A stretch of 8,894 nucleotides of DNA from Gemmatimonadota bacterium (GCA_003221985.1 QHUQ01000006.1:1-8894); one strand, 5' to 3'. Positions 1-6,764 are shown, counted from the stretch's first letter. Notes: a model not told the origin generated them from the sequence alone. Numbers and translations: made by a program.

Positions 1-246
1 AACGCCGACGATTTTGAGCTGGTGTGCGCGATGCGATCGGAAGTGCAAACCCGCGGGATGGCGAAGCAAGCCTGCCAGCTGGTCCTCGACTGGGCGTTCA
101 AGACCGCCAAGCTCGAGCGTGTCATCGCCAGCATCGACGACAGCAACGAGCCGGCGCGCGCGATCGCCGGGAAGCTCGGCATGACGGAGCTCGGCCAGCA
201 GCGCCCCAACCGCACGGTCTATGTGAAGTATCGTGGCGAGCGCTGA
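1..246 (+). CDS. GNAT-family N-acetyltransferase, C-terminal part (5' end outside window)
   Basis: The reading frame is open from base 1 and ends at TGA 244-246, giving 81 visible residues; the N-terminal half lies upstream of the window. It resembles the end of RimJ/RimL-type acetyltransferases, which transfer an acetyl group from acetyl-CoA to an amine. QTRGMA at visible residues 16-21 fits the Q/R-x-x-G-x-G/A pyrophosphate-binding loop of motif A. It is followed by a helix and the stretch LERVIASIDDSNEPA, which matches the usual 'rv.a.v...N..a' segment before the final helix (AGKLGM) and C-terminal strand (VYVKYRG). The substrate cannot be inferred; small molecules, antibiotics and protein N-termini are all possible. 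The stop lies 5 bp before the proposed start of the PQQ dehydrogenase, so the two may be co-transcribed, though no functional link is evident. An ATG at 22 is internal to the domain and is not the true start. Confidence 0.82.
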   Translation, partial: NADDFELVCAMRSEVQTRGMAKQACQLVLDWAFKTAKLERVIASIDDSNEPARAIAGKLGMTELGQQRPNRTVYVKYRGER

Positions 247-251
247 GTAGA

Positions 252-2264
252 TTGAGACTCGTCGCTCTTCTGGTATTCCTGGCAGGCTGCTCAGCGAGCC
301 AAACATCGTCTGACGACTGGCGGGTCACGGGCGGCGAACCGGGCAACTCCCGCTACTCCGCGCTCGCCCAGATCGATACGAGTAATGTCGCGCGGCTGCG
401 CGTCGCCTGGACCTACCACACCGGCGACCTGCCACCCGATGGTCATGGAGAAATTCAGGCGACGCCGATCGTCGTCTCCGGAATCCTCTACACGACGACG
501 CCGGCGCTGGCGGTCATCGCACTGCGCGCGGGCACCGGCACACTGATCTGGAAGTTCGACCCACGCACTTCCACGACCCATGTCAATCGCGGCGTCGTCT
601 ATTGGGCAAGCGGCGACGATCGACGAGTCTTCTTTACGGCGGGACGCCGGCTGTACGCGCTCGACGCGCGCACCGGTCACCCCATTTCCACCTTCGGTGA
701 CTCCGGATCCATAGACCTTGGCGCCGGCCTGTCCCGCGACATCGGCGATGCCTACCTCGTCGCGACGTCTCCTGGTGCCATCTACCGCGATCTTCTCATT
801 CAGGGCACGCGCGTCGGCGAAGACGAAGGCTCGGCGCCGGGGGACGTGCGCGCGTACGACGTGCGCAGCGGAGCGATTCGCTGGACATTTCATACGATCC
901 CGCACCCCGGAGAATTCGGCTACGAGACGTGGCCCGCCGCCGCCTGGCAGACGGCGGGCGGTGCCAACTCGTGGGCCGGCATTTCCCTCGACGTGCGTCG
1001 CGGCATTGTCTACATCCCTACCGGATCGGCGACGCCCGATTTCTACGGCGGCGCGCGGCTCGGCGCCAACCTCTTCGCGAATTCGCTCCTTGCCCTCGAC
1101 GCCCGCACGGGGAAGCGGCTGTGGCATTTCCAGACCGTGCATCACGACTTGTGGGACCGCGATCTTCCGGCCGCGCCCAACCTGGTCACATTGACACGCC
1201 ATCCATCGCGCATCGACGCAGTCGCGCAAATCACGAAGAGCGGGTTCGTGTTCCTGTTCGATCGCCAAACGGGGCAGCCACTCTTTCCCATTGAGGAGCG
1301 CGCCGTCCCCGCGTCGGATCTGCGTGGCGAGCACACGTGGCCGACGCAGCCGTTCCCGCTGAAGCCGGCGCCCTTCGCGCGGCAGGCCTTGAGAGAGTCC
1401 GACGTCACTGAGCTGAAACGCTTTCGTGCGTTGCGACACGACGGGCTCTTCACGCCGCCGAGCAGGGAAGGGAGCGTCGTGCTTCCCGGCTTCGACGGCG
1501 GCGGCGAGTGGGGCGGGGCGGCTGTCGATCCGGAGACGGCGGTGCTGTACGTCAACGCGAGCGACGTGCCGTGGATCGCCGCGATGCGCGAGTCGGCGAC
1601 GCTTCCCGCCGCGACGGCTGCCCCCCGCGCGGGGCACGCCGTGTACACCGCTGTCTGTGCCGGCTGCCATGGAGCGGACCGGCGCGGCCAGGAGCGCGCG
1701 CCGTCGCTCCTGGGCGTGAAGGCGCGCATGTCGGCCGAGCAAGTGCAGGGAGTGATCGAGCGTGGCCGCGGGTTCATGCCGTCCTTCGCCGGACTGCCGG
1801 AGGCCGAGAAACGTGCGGTGATCGCATACCTGGGCTACCCGTCGACGGGCCTCACCTGGCACGCAGCCGAGGCCGCGCGCTCGCCTTACGAGTTCGTGGG
1901 CTACGAGCGCTGGAGAGATTCAAGCGGCTATCCCGCGGTGAAGCCGCCGTGGGGCACGCTGAGCGCCATCGATCTCAACACGGGCGAATACCGCTGGCGA
2001 ATTCCGCTCGGCGGCGAGCAGTACGGCGGGCCGATCGTCACCCGGGGCGGCTTGGTCTTCATCGCGGCGACGCAGGACGCGAAGTTCCGCGCGTTCGACA
2101 AACGCACCGGCAGGCTACTGTGGGAGACGACGCTGCCCGCGCCCGGCTATGCGACGCCGAGCACATTTGCGGTGGCTGGCAAGCAGTATGTCGTGATCGC
2201 CGCCGGGGGGGGCAAATTGGGGTCCAAATCCAGCGATACCTATGTTGCCTATGCGCTACCGTAG
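252..2264 (+). CDS. PQQ-dependent dehydrogenase (glucose-dehydrogenase type) with inserted cytochrome c domain, lipoprotein
   Basis: A quinoprotein of 670 residues, predicted to oxidise a sugar or alcohol outside the cytoplasm using pyrroloquinoline quinone and to pass electrons to a bound heme c. The TTG start at 252 gives MRLVALLVFLAGC, a short lipoprotein signal with the lipobox ending at Cys13. CTG 243, overlapping the upstream TGA, is the alternative; a GGCGAG 11 bases before TTG favours 252. The propeller opens with the GNSRYS...AWTYHTGD pattern of the membrane glucose dehydrogenase family. HHDLWDRD carries Asp302, and Lys329 lies 27 residues later, the same spacing as the catalytic Asp and PQQ-contacting Lys of E. 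coli Gcd as I recall them. A cytochrome c domain (about 455-525; CAGCH at 469-473, likely axial Met509 in FMPSF) interrupts the propeller, which resumes with AIDLNTGEYRW and ends at AYALP. The five-helix membrane anchor of E. coli Gcd is absent. The substrate is unknown. The gene converges on the protease gene and overlaps it by 9 bases. Confidence 0.9.
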   Translation: MRLVALLVFLAGCSASQTSSDDWRVTGGEPGNSRYSALAQIDTSNVARLRVAWTYHTGDLPPDGHGEIQATPIVVSGILYTTTPALAVIALRAGTGTLIWKFDPRTSTTHVNRGVVYWASGDDRRVFFTAGRRLYALDARTGHPISTFGDSGSIDLGAGLSRDIGDAYLVATSPGAIYRDLLIQGTRVGEDEGSAPGDVRAYDVRSGAIRWTFHTIPHPGEFGYETWPAAAWQTAGGANSWAGISLDVRRGIVYIPTGSATPDFYGGARLGANLFANSLLALDARTGKRLWHFQTVHHDLWDRDLPAAPNLVTLTRHPSRIDAVAQITKSGFVFLFDRQTGQPLFPIEERAVPASDLRGEHTWPTQPFPLKPAPFARQALRESDVTELKRFRALRHDGLFTPPSREGSVVLPGFDGGGEWGGAAVDPETAVLYVNASDVPWIAAMRESATLPAATAAPRAGHAVYTAVCAGCHGADRRGQERAPSLLGVKARMSAEQVQGVIERGRGFMPSFAGLPEAEKRAVIAYLGYPSTGLTWHAAEAARSPYEFVGYERWRDSSGYPAVKPPWGTLSAIDLNTGEYRWRIPLGGEQYGGPIVTRGGLVFIAATQDAKFRAFDKRTGRLLWETTLPAPGYATPSTFAVAGKQYVVIAAGGGKLGSKSSDTYVAYALP

Positions 2265-3323
2265 GAGCAGGTTGAGACTCTTCAAATAATCCGCGGCGAT
2301 GTACGCGGGCACAGCGAAAATAATCTTGCCGTTCGATTCCCGCTCGCCGCCATACAGCACGGCAATCACGTTGCCGTTGCGATCAAACACCGGGCTTCCC
2401 GAGGACCCGGGCGCGCCGTACGCGTCCACCTGCACGACCGCGGTCAGCGCCTTGCTGACCGTTCCCACCGTCAGCGTCGGCTCGGCGATGGGATCGCCGC
2501 CTCGATTCTCCATCGGGAGGTCGAAGCCGAGCGGGTAGCCGAGAATCGCCACCGGATCGCCGCGCTCGATCCCCTCGCGGCTGCGGGCGAGCCCGTGCAC
2601 CCGCGGCGTCCCGCCCTTCATCGACACGCGAAACACGCCGACGTCCACCTCCGGCGACACGCCGATCATCTCGGCGCGCCAGAACTGCGTGCTGCCGGAG
2701 AAGATGACGCCGAGGCGCCGTGGTGTCTTGGTCCCATCCTCGCCGATGAGGATGTGCTTGTTGGTGACCATCGTGCCGTTCGAATCGACCGCGAAGGCGG
2801 TGCCGCTGAACCGGTCCCCGTCGCTGTACTCGACCAGGACGATCGCGACGGCGTCCTGGTTCTGATGGGAGATCGCGCGGTAATCGACGCCCCCCACCGC
2901 GCCGGCGAGCGCGCGCTGCCGCCGCTCGGCGGCATCCAGCTCGGTGCGCAACCGTGCCATCGACGACGCGTCGCCGGCGGAGGCGGCCAGCTCGCGCCGC
3001 AGGTGGGCGGTCTCGTCTAGCGATGCCTTCAGCGCGTCGCGCACGCCCTGCAGCTCGGTGCGGAATCGCGTCGTCAAGTCGCGCGATTCGATCATCAGGC
3101 TGTCGGCGCGGGCCTGCAGCGTCTTCAGCTCGTTGGCGCGACGGCGCCCGTCGAGCTGCATCCACGTGAACCCGGTGCCCACGACGAGCAACAGCACGAT
3201 CAGGACCTTCGTCGTGCGACGCAGCTGCGCCGTCTGGCGCGCGACCTCGGCCGCGATGCGGACCCCGGTGCTTTGCCGGGGAGCCATCGGCGTGGCACGG
3301 ACGACTTCACGCGGCGACGACAT
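2256..3323 (-). CDS. Membrane-anchored trypsin-like (S1-type) serine protease with coiled coil
   Basis: A 355-residue protein with a short basic N-terminal segment, one transmembrane helix (about 39-55), a charged heptad-like coiled coil (about 60-140) and a trypsin/HtrA-like domain (about 148-355). The triad is visible: His190 in TNKHI, Asp227 in SPEVDVGV and Ser308 in GAPGSSGSP. No PDZ domain follows, so it is not a standard DegP/DegS. Topology suggests a cytoplasmic N-terminus and a periplasmic protease. The ATG at 3323 has no Shine-Dalgarno-like sequence and lies inside the preceding FHA frame, whose stop is over 120 bases further on, so coupling cannot easily explain initiation. This suggests the native product begins with the FHA segment and that the frame is broken near 3324-3331. 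A second in-frame ATG at 3287 is no better. It is the last member of the minus-strand cluster. Substrates are unknown. The protease fold is confident; the start is not. Confidence 0.85.
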   Translation of the reverse strand: MSSPREVVRATPMAPRQSTGVRIAAEVARQTAQLRRTTKVLIVLLLVVGTGFTWMQLDGRRRANELKTLQARADSLMIESRDLTTRFRTELQGVRDALKASLDETAHLRRELAASAGDASSMARLRTELDAAERRQRALAGAVGGVDYRAISHQNQDAVAIVLVEYSDGDRFSGTAFAVDSNGTMVTNKHILIGEDGTKTPRRLGVIFSGSTQFWRAEMIGVSPEVDVGVFRVSMKGGTPRVHGLARSREGIERGDPVAILGYPLGFDLPMENRGGDPIAEPTLTVGTVSKALTAVVQVDAYGAPGSSGSPVFDRNGNVIAVLYGGERESNGKIIFAVPAYIAADYLKSLNLLLR

Positions 3324-3541
3324 GCGGTCCGGAACGTGCCGTTGCGGCTGCCCAGGTCCTGAAGCACGAAGCCGTCGGTCTTGCGCACGATCGCCGCGTG
3401 CCGGGACGAGACGTCCAGATCGCGCTCGGCGTCAAAGCGCACGTCGGACAACGGATGACGGCCCAGGCCGATGTAGCCCTTGCGGAAGGCCTCGACCTGA
3501 CCCGCACGGGCGCCCGAAAGAAACGTGAACTGGGCCTTCAC
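3200..3541 (-). pseudogene. Truncated FHA domain, probable 5' part of a broken FHA-protease fusion gene
   Basis: GTG at 3541-3539 overlaps the phosphatase stop as GTGA, and the frame runs 113 codons to TGA 3202-3200. Residues 1-70 are a clear forkhead-associated (phosphothreonine-binding) domain: GLGRH (25-29) with the conserved Gly-Arg, VSSRHA (44-49) with the phosphate-contacting Ser and the His, and GSRNGTF (64-70). A normal FHA continues for about 25-30 residues with a VNG...L.DGD-type stretch and the last strands. Here, from residue 71, the sequence is Arg-rich and coincides with the out-of-frame coding sequence of the protease. None of the three frames restores an FHA end, so a deletion with frame change is more likely than a single-base slip. 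From memory, related bacteria carry an FHA-TM-coiled-coil-protease protein in one gene. It might still be made as a short protein, but the fold would be incomplete. Confidence 0.62.
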
Positions 3542-4260
3542 GGATTCCGGGTGAGGTACCAGACGAGGGCGGCGGCGACGGCGATGACGGCGAGGACCAA
3601 CGTCCTCGTCTGCTTGCGCGCTTCCTTCTCCTTGTTCGGCATCGGTGGCCGGCTGCCTTTGTAGATGGGCACCGGCTCGGTGCTGGTCTCGGTGTCGATC
3701 AACGGGTAGACCTGGTGGCCCACGTCCTCCTGTTGCCCGCCGCCGGAGAACCGCAGCCCCTCGCCGTCGAACCGCGCCACGACCACCGTGATGTTGTCGG
3801 GTCCGCCGCGCTCGTTGGCGAGCGCGATGAGCCGATCGCAGGCGGTGCTGAGATCGGGTGCGGCGGAAACGATCTCGGCGATCTCTTCCTTCTTTACCTG
3901 CCCGGAGAGCCCGTCGGAACACAGCACCAGGATGTCGCCGCGCCGCACTTCCTGGTGCGTGAGATCGACCTTGACCTTGGGGTCGGGTCCCAGCGCCTGC
4001 AGGATGATGTTGCGGCGCTCGCTCTGCGCCGCTTCCTCCTCGGTCAGCTCGCCCGCCGCGGCGCCCCCCATCCCGTCCGCGACCACCAGGAGCGTGCCGC
4101 GCGGACCGATATCGTGTCTGCGCACCTCGGGTTGCAACGATGCCGCTTTGCGCGTGAGATCGGCGACGAGAAAGCGATCCTCGTTGTGGTCGCGCGTGCG
4201 ACCCAGATCGGTCTTCCCGAAGACCTCGACGCGGATGTGCTTGGAGGAACGTCCGAACAT
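3538..4260 (-). CDS. PP2C-family Ser/Thr protein phosphatase, internally shortened, with C-terminal membrane anchor
   Basis: A 240-residue protein expected to remove phosphate from targets of the adjacent kinase. The ATG at 4260 lies 2 bases after the kinase stop; an upstream extension to 4344 would run into kinase codons and has no domain support. Visible PP2C motifs are TRDHNED (22-28), ADGMGG (61-66, metal-binding Asp62), LCSDGL (113-118, Asp116) and GGPDNITVVV (152-161, Asp155). Residues 221-235 form a hydrophobic helix, placing the enzyme on the inner face of the membrane. The catalytic region is only about 150 residues against about 240 in PstP/PrpC-type enzymes. AAGE (68-71) is joined directly to LTEEEAAQSERRN, which in full-length relatives lies just before the SDG motif. 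The GTT and GDSR motifs and the core strands between are missing. The gene is open throughout, so the loss is in frame. Family membership is confident; activity is doubtful. Confidence 0.85.
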   Translation of the reverse strand: MFGRSSKHIRVEVFGKTDLGRTRDHNEDRFLVADLTRKAASLQPEVRRHDIGPRGTLLVVADGMGGAAAGELTEEEAAQSERRNIILQALGPDPKVKVDLTHQEVRRGDILVLCSDGLSGQVKKEEIAEIVSAAPDLSTACDRLIALANERGGPDNITVVVARFDGEGLRFSGGGQQEDVGHQVYPLIDTETSTEPVPIYKGSRPPMPNKEKEARKQTRTLVLAVIAVAAALVWYLTRNP

Positions 4261-4262
4261 GG

Positions 4263-5795
4263 CTAGCGACACTGCTCTTGGACGAACCGTGAATACGCTG
4301 AACTGGCGGGGTTGAGGGTCGATGCGCGCTGCACCCAACTGCACCCTTGCGGCCGGTCCCCGGCCTTGAAGTACGTGTTGCCGATCACGAAGGCAGCGAA
4401 CGCCTTGTCGGTTGCCCCGATGCCCGCAGCGTCGTACAGACCGCGCGCGGAATCTCTCACCATTGTCGTTGGATACGAATCGATCGAGTCCAGCAGATGG
4501 TTCAGCGCATCCGCGGCGCCCGCGAGGTTGAATCGAGGTTTCGAGCCGGCATCGCGGTTGGCCAGAACCCTGCTCGTGGGATTCCTCCCCGGTGGCGGAA
4601 TGATTCCAGTTTGCCGCGTCCCGCTGTTCCCCGCTGTGTCGTGCGCCACGCTATCCGGCGGACTTCCGTTGGCATTTTTTCCACCACTCAGAGCAACCCA
4701 CGCTCCGCCGCCCGCGAGCAGCACGACGAGACCAATCGCGGCGGGGACGAGCGGCCGCTTCGCCGAAATCCGCTGTGTGGCTCCTCCGGCGGTCGGATCG
4801 AGAATCTGGGTTCTGGCGTCGGTTTGCGGCACGGCGCTGGTGACGGGCCGTCCCGTGATCGCGCCGACGTCCGCCGCGAACTTTGCGACGCTCTGATAGC
4901 GCTCCATCGGCGTGCGCGCCAGCGCCGTGTCGAGCACCGGCTGCAGCCCCGCGGGGAACGAGAGATCGGGGCGAGCAGCGGCGAGCTTCGTGGGCTCGTC
5001 GGTCAGCCGCTTGATCATCGTCTCCTGCACCGTCGTCGCTTCGAACGGCAGCTTGCCGCAGAGCATCCGGTAGAACACCAGCGCCAGCGAGTAGAGATCG
5101 CTGCGGCCGTCGAGCGTATCGCCGGACAGCTGCTCCGGGCTCATGAACTCGGGCGTCCCCACGACCAGGCCCGTCTTCGTGACCTTCTGGCCCGCTTCGT
5201 CGCCGCCGACGGCCTTGGCGATGCCGAAGTCCACGACCTTCACGGTGTCGCCGCCACCTTTGCGCCTGCTCAACATGATGTTGTCCGGCTTCAAATCGCG
5301 GTGGACGATGCCCAGGTCGTGCGCCGCCTGCAGCGCTTCGGCGGTCTGGAGGAAGATGCCGGTCGCGCGCCCGACCGGCAGCGCGCCTTCGCGCTCGAGC
5401 AGGTCCGTCAGCGGCTCGCCCTCGATGAACTCCATCGCGAGATAGATGAGCCCGTCGGGTGTCTCGCCGAAATCGTAAATCGCGCAGACGTTGGGGTGGG
5501 TGATGCGGCTGGCGTTCGACGCTTCGCGGTTGAAGCGCGCGACGGCATCGGGGTCGTGCACCATCGATGGATTCATCACCTTGATGGCGCTGCGCCGCCC
5601 CATCTTCACGTGCTCGGCGAGGTACACCTGGCCCATCCCGCCTTCACCGAGCTTCTTCACGACGTGATAGCGATCCGCGACGACCTGACCGACGAGATCG
5701 GTCGCCTTCGCGGCTGACCGCAGCGTCTGCCCGTCGTTGGGACAGAACTTCACGTCATCGGCGTACTCGGTCGAGCAGACGGGGCAGATCTTCAC
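4263..5795 (-). CDS. Transmembrane Ser/Thr protein kinase with N-terminal zinc-ribbon-like motif
   Basis: A 510-residue Hanks-type kinase. The N-terminus has CPVC (4-7) and FCPNDG (17-22), a zinc-ribbon-like motif whose last ligand position is Asp. The kinase domain spans about 43-310 and is complete: GEGGMG (50-55), Lys72 in AIKV, Glu91, HRDLKPDN (165-172), DFG (189-191), a Thr-rich activation loop (VTKTGLVVGT) and SPE (219-221). A linker leads to a transmembrane helix (about 349-368). The C-terminal 140 residues should be periplasmic; they contain a TPR-like helical stretch (about 465-500) and two cysteines (485, 509) that could form a disulfide. There are no PASTA repeats. The start is GTG 5795-5793, overlapping the stop of the preceding FHA gene as GTGA; an AGGGG about 10 bases upstream may help initiation. 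The phosphatase follows after 2 bases. The periplasmic part probably senses an envelope signal, but the ligand is unknown. Confidence 0.93.
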   Translation of the reverse strand: MKICPVCSTEYADDVKFCPNDGQTLRSAAKATDLVGQVVADRYHVVKKLGEGGMGQVYLAEHVKMGRRSAIKVMNPSMVHDPDAVARFNREASNASRITHPNVCAIYDFGETPDGLIYLAMEFIEGEPLTDLLEREGALPVGRATGIFLQTAEALQAAHDLGIVHRDLKPDNIMLSRRKGGGDTVKVVDFGIAKAVGGDEAGQKVTKTGLVVGTPEFMSPEQLSGDTLDGRSDLYSLALVFYRMLCGKLPFEATTVQETMIKRLTDEPTKLAAARPDLSFPAGLQPVLDTALARTPMERYQSVAKFAADVGAITGRPVTSAVPQTDARTQILDPTAGGATQRISAKRPLVPAAIGLVVLLAGGGAWVALSGGKNANGSPPDSVAHDTAGNSGTRQTGIIPPPGRNPTSRVLANRDAGSKPRFNLAGAADALNHLLDSIDSYPTTMVRDSARGLYDAAGIGATDKAFAAFVIGNTYFKAGDRPQGCSWVQRASTLNPASSAYSRFVQEQCR

Positions 5796-6754
5796 AACTC
5801 CACCGCCCCTGCCGCCGGTGCCGCCCCTGGTAGTTCAACCCGCAGCAGCTTGTCGCCCACCATGATGCGCGAGCCGTGTTGCAGTGACATGGCGCCGCGC
5901 GCCGCGACGGCGACGCCGTTGCGGCTGTGGTCGTCCACGAGCACGAAATCGGCGTCCTCCGACCGCACGGTCGCGTGCTGCGCGCTCATCGACTGATCGT
6001 AGGGGAAGATCCAATCGCCGCGCTCGCGGCCGATGTGCACGTCGCGGCCCGGTGAAAGCTGGATCACGTCGCGCGAGCTGCCGTCGCTGCGCAGCTGCGT
6101 CAGGCTCGCGATGTCGGCGCTGGGCACCATGCTCCCCATGCGCTTCGTCGCATCGGCGTCGGCGGTGTGCGGGCCGGGATAGCCGAGCCGCCGGAAGCGC
6201 AGCACCTGCGAGCCGATGAGGATGACGTCGCCCTCCATCAGACGATAGGGCGCCTCGAGAAAGACCCACGTGCCGTTGCGGCTGCCGAGGTCGCGTACCT
6301 CGAGCCGGCCTTCTTCCCACGACAGCTTGGCGTGCAGCGGGGACAGGAATTGGTCCTCCGGAAAGCGGATATCTCCCTCGGTCCTGCCGATCGTGGTCGC
6401 CACGTGCTTGCGCTCGAAGCGCGCCACTTCGGTGGCCATCTCGGAAACCAGAACCAGCATGAGGGAGTGATCGGAGCGTCTATCGGGATTGAATCGCCGG
6501 TCGGGACCTCCACCTCCACCATGGGAGATCACCACAGATCCGCACAGGGGACAGGACGCATCCACCGACGCGGCACCGGGCGACGGCGGCCCGCTGGTTC
6601 GGGAGACGATGCTCCCCCCCCCCCCGCCGCCGCCTCCGGCGGCGACGGCGGCCCGTGCGGCCGCCGCTTTGGTCAAGGGCTTGCCGCAATCGGAGCAGAA
6701 TTGTGCGGTCGTCTCATTCTGGCGACCGCAGTATTGGCAGGCGCTCTGAGCCAT
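5792..6754 (-). CDS. Zinc-ribbon protein with two FHA domains
   Basis: A 320-residue protein without signal peptide or transmembrane helix, so probably cytoplasmic. CQYC (6-9) and CSDC (20-23) form a four-cysteine zinc ribbon. A low-complexity Ala/Gly linker follows, with eight glycines at 40-47 encoded partly by a 12-G run. A single further CPLC (68-71) lacks a partner pair and looks like half a second ribbon. FHA domain 1 (about 98-190) has IGR (122-124), SPLH (138-141) and SRNGT (158-162). FHA domain 2 (about 229-308) has IGR (241-243), SAQH (257-260) and SRNG (277-280). Both should bind phosphothreonine peptides, likely autophosphorylated kinase or its targets, making this an adaptor. It is the first gene of the minus-strand cluster and is translationally coupled to the kinase through GTGA. 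The ATG at 6754 has no clear Shine-Dalgarno sequence. The function beyond phosphopeptide binding is unknown. Confidence 0.9.
   Translation of the reverse strand: MAQSACQYCGRQNETTAQFCSDCGKPLTKAAAARAAVAAGGGGGGGGSIVSRTSGPPSPGAASVDASCPLCGSVVISHGGGGGPDRRFNPDRRSDHSLMLVLVSEMATEVARFERKHVATTIGRTEGDIRFPEDQFLSPLHAKLSWEEGRLEVRDLGSRNGTWVFLEAPYRLMEGDVILIGSQVLRFRRLGYPGPHTADADATKRMGSMVPSADIASLTQLRSDGSSRDVIQLSPGRDVHIGRERGDWIFPYDQSMSAQHATVRSEDADFVLVDDHSRNGVAVAARGAMSLQHGSRIMVGDKLLRVELPGAAPAAGAVEL
6614..6625. repeat. 12-base C/G homopolymer inside a coding region
   Basis: Twelve consecutive C on the plus strand read as four GGG glycine codons (residues 44-47) in the minus-strand FHA gene. Next to it the coding continues with GGC/GGA glycine codons. 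A tract of this length is prone to polymerase slippage and to sequencing error. A change of one or two bases would shift the frame before both FHA domains and leave only the zinc ribbon. Confidence 0.95.
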
Positions 6755-6764
6755 AAAGTAAGGT

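Noticed and set aside
24..251. N-terminal extension of the PQQ dehydrogenase to an ATG at 24
   Set aside because: It overlaps the GNAT gene out of frame and would bury the lipoprotein signal; the extension is Arg/Ala-rich shadow sequence.
291..1862. A 523-codon open frame on the minus strand
   Set aside because: It is antisense to the PQQ dehydrogenase, its translation is Arg-rich with no domain, and long antisense frames are common in GC-rich genes.
3542..3922. Upstream part of the FHA reading frame
   Set aside because: It is out of frame within the phosphatase gene and is low-complexity Arg-rich; GTG 3541 is the start that matches the domain and the GTGA overlap.
4261..4344. N-terminal extension of the phosphatase by 28 codons
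   Set aside because: It overlaps the kinase C-terminus out of frame, whereas ATG 4260 sits 2 bases after the kinase stop and starts shortly before the PP2C fold.
4347..5717. A 456-codon open frame on the plus strand
   Set aside because: It mirrors the kinase gene on the opposite strand; composition is Arg/Ala-rich and no motif is recognisable.
6600..6650. C-rich run considered as a terminator or structured element
   Set aside because: It lies within the coding sequence of the FHA gene and has no matching stem or T-run; a glycine linker explains it.
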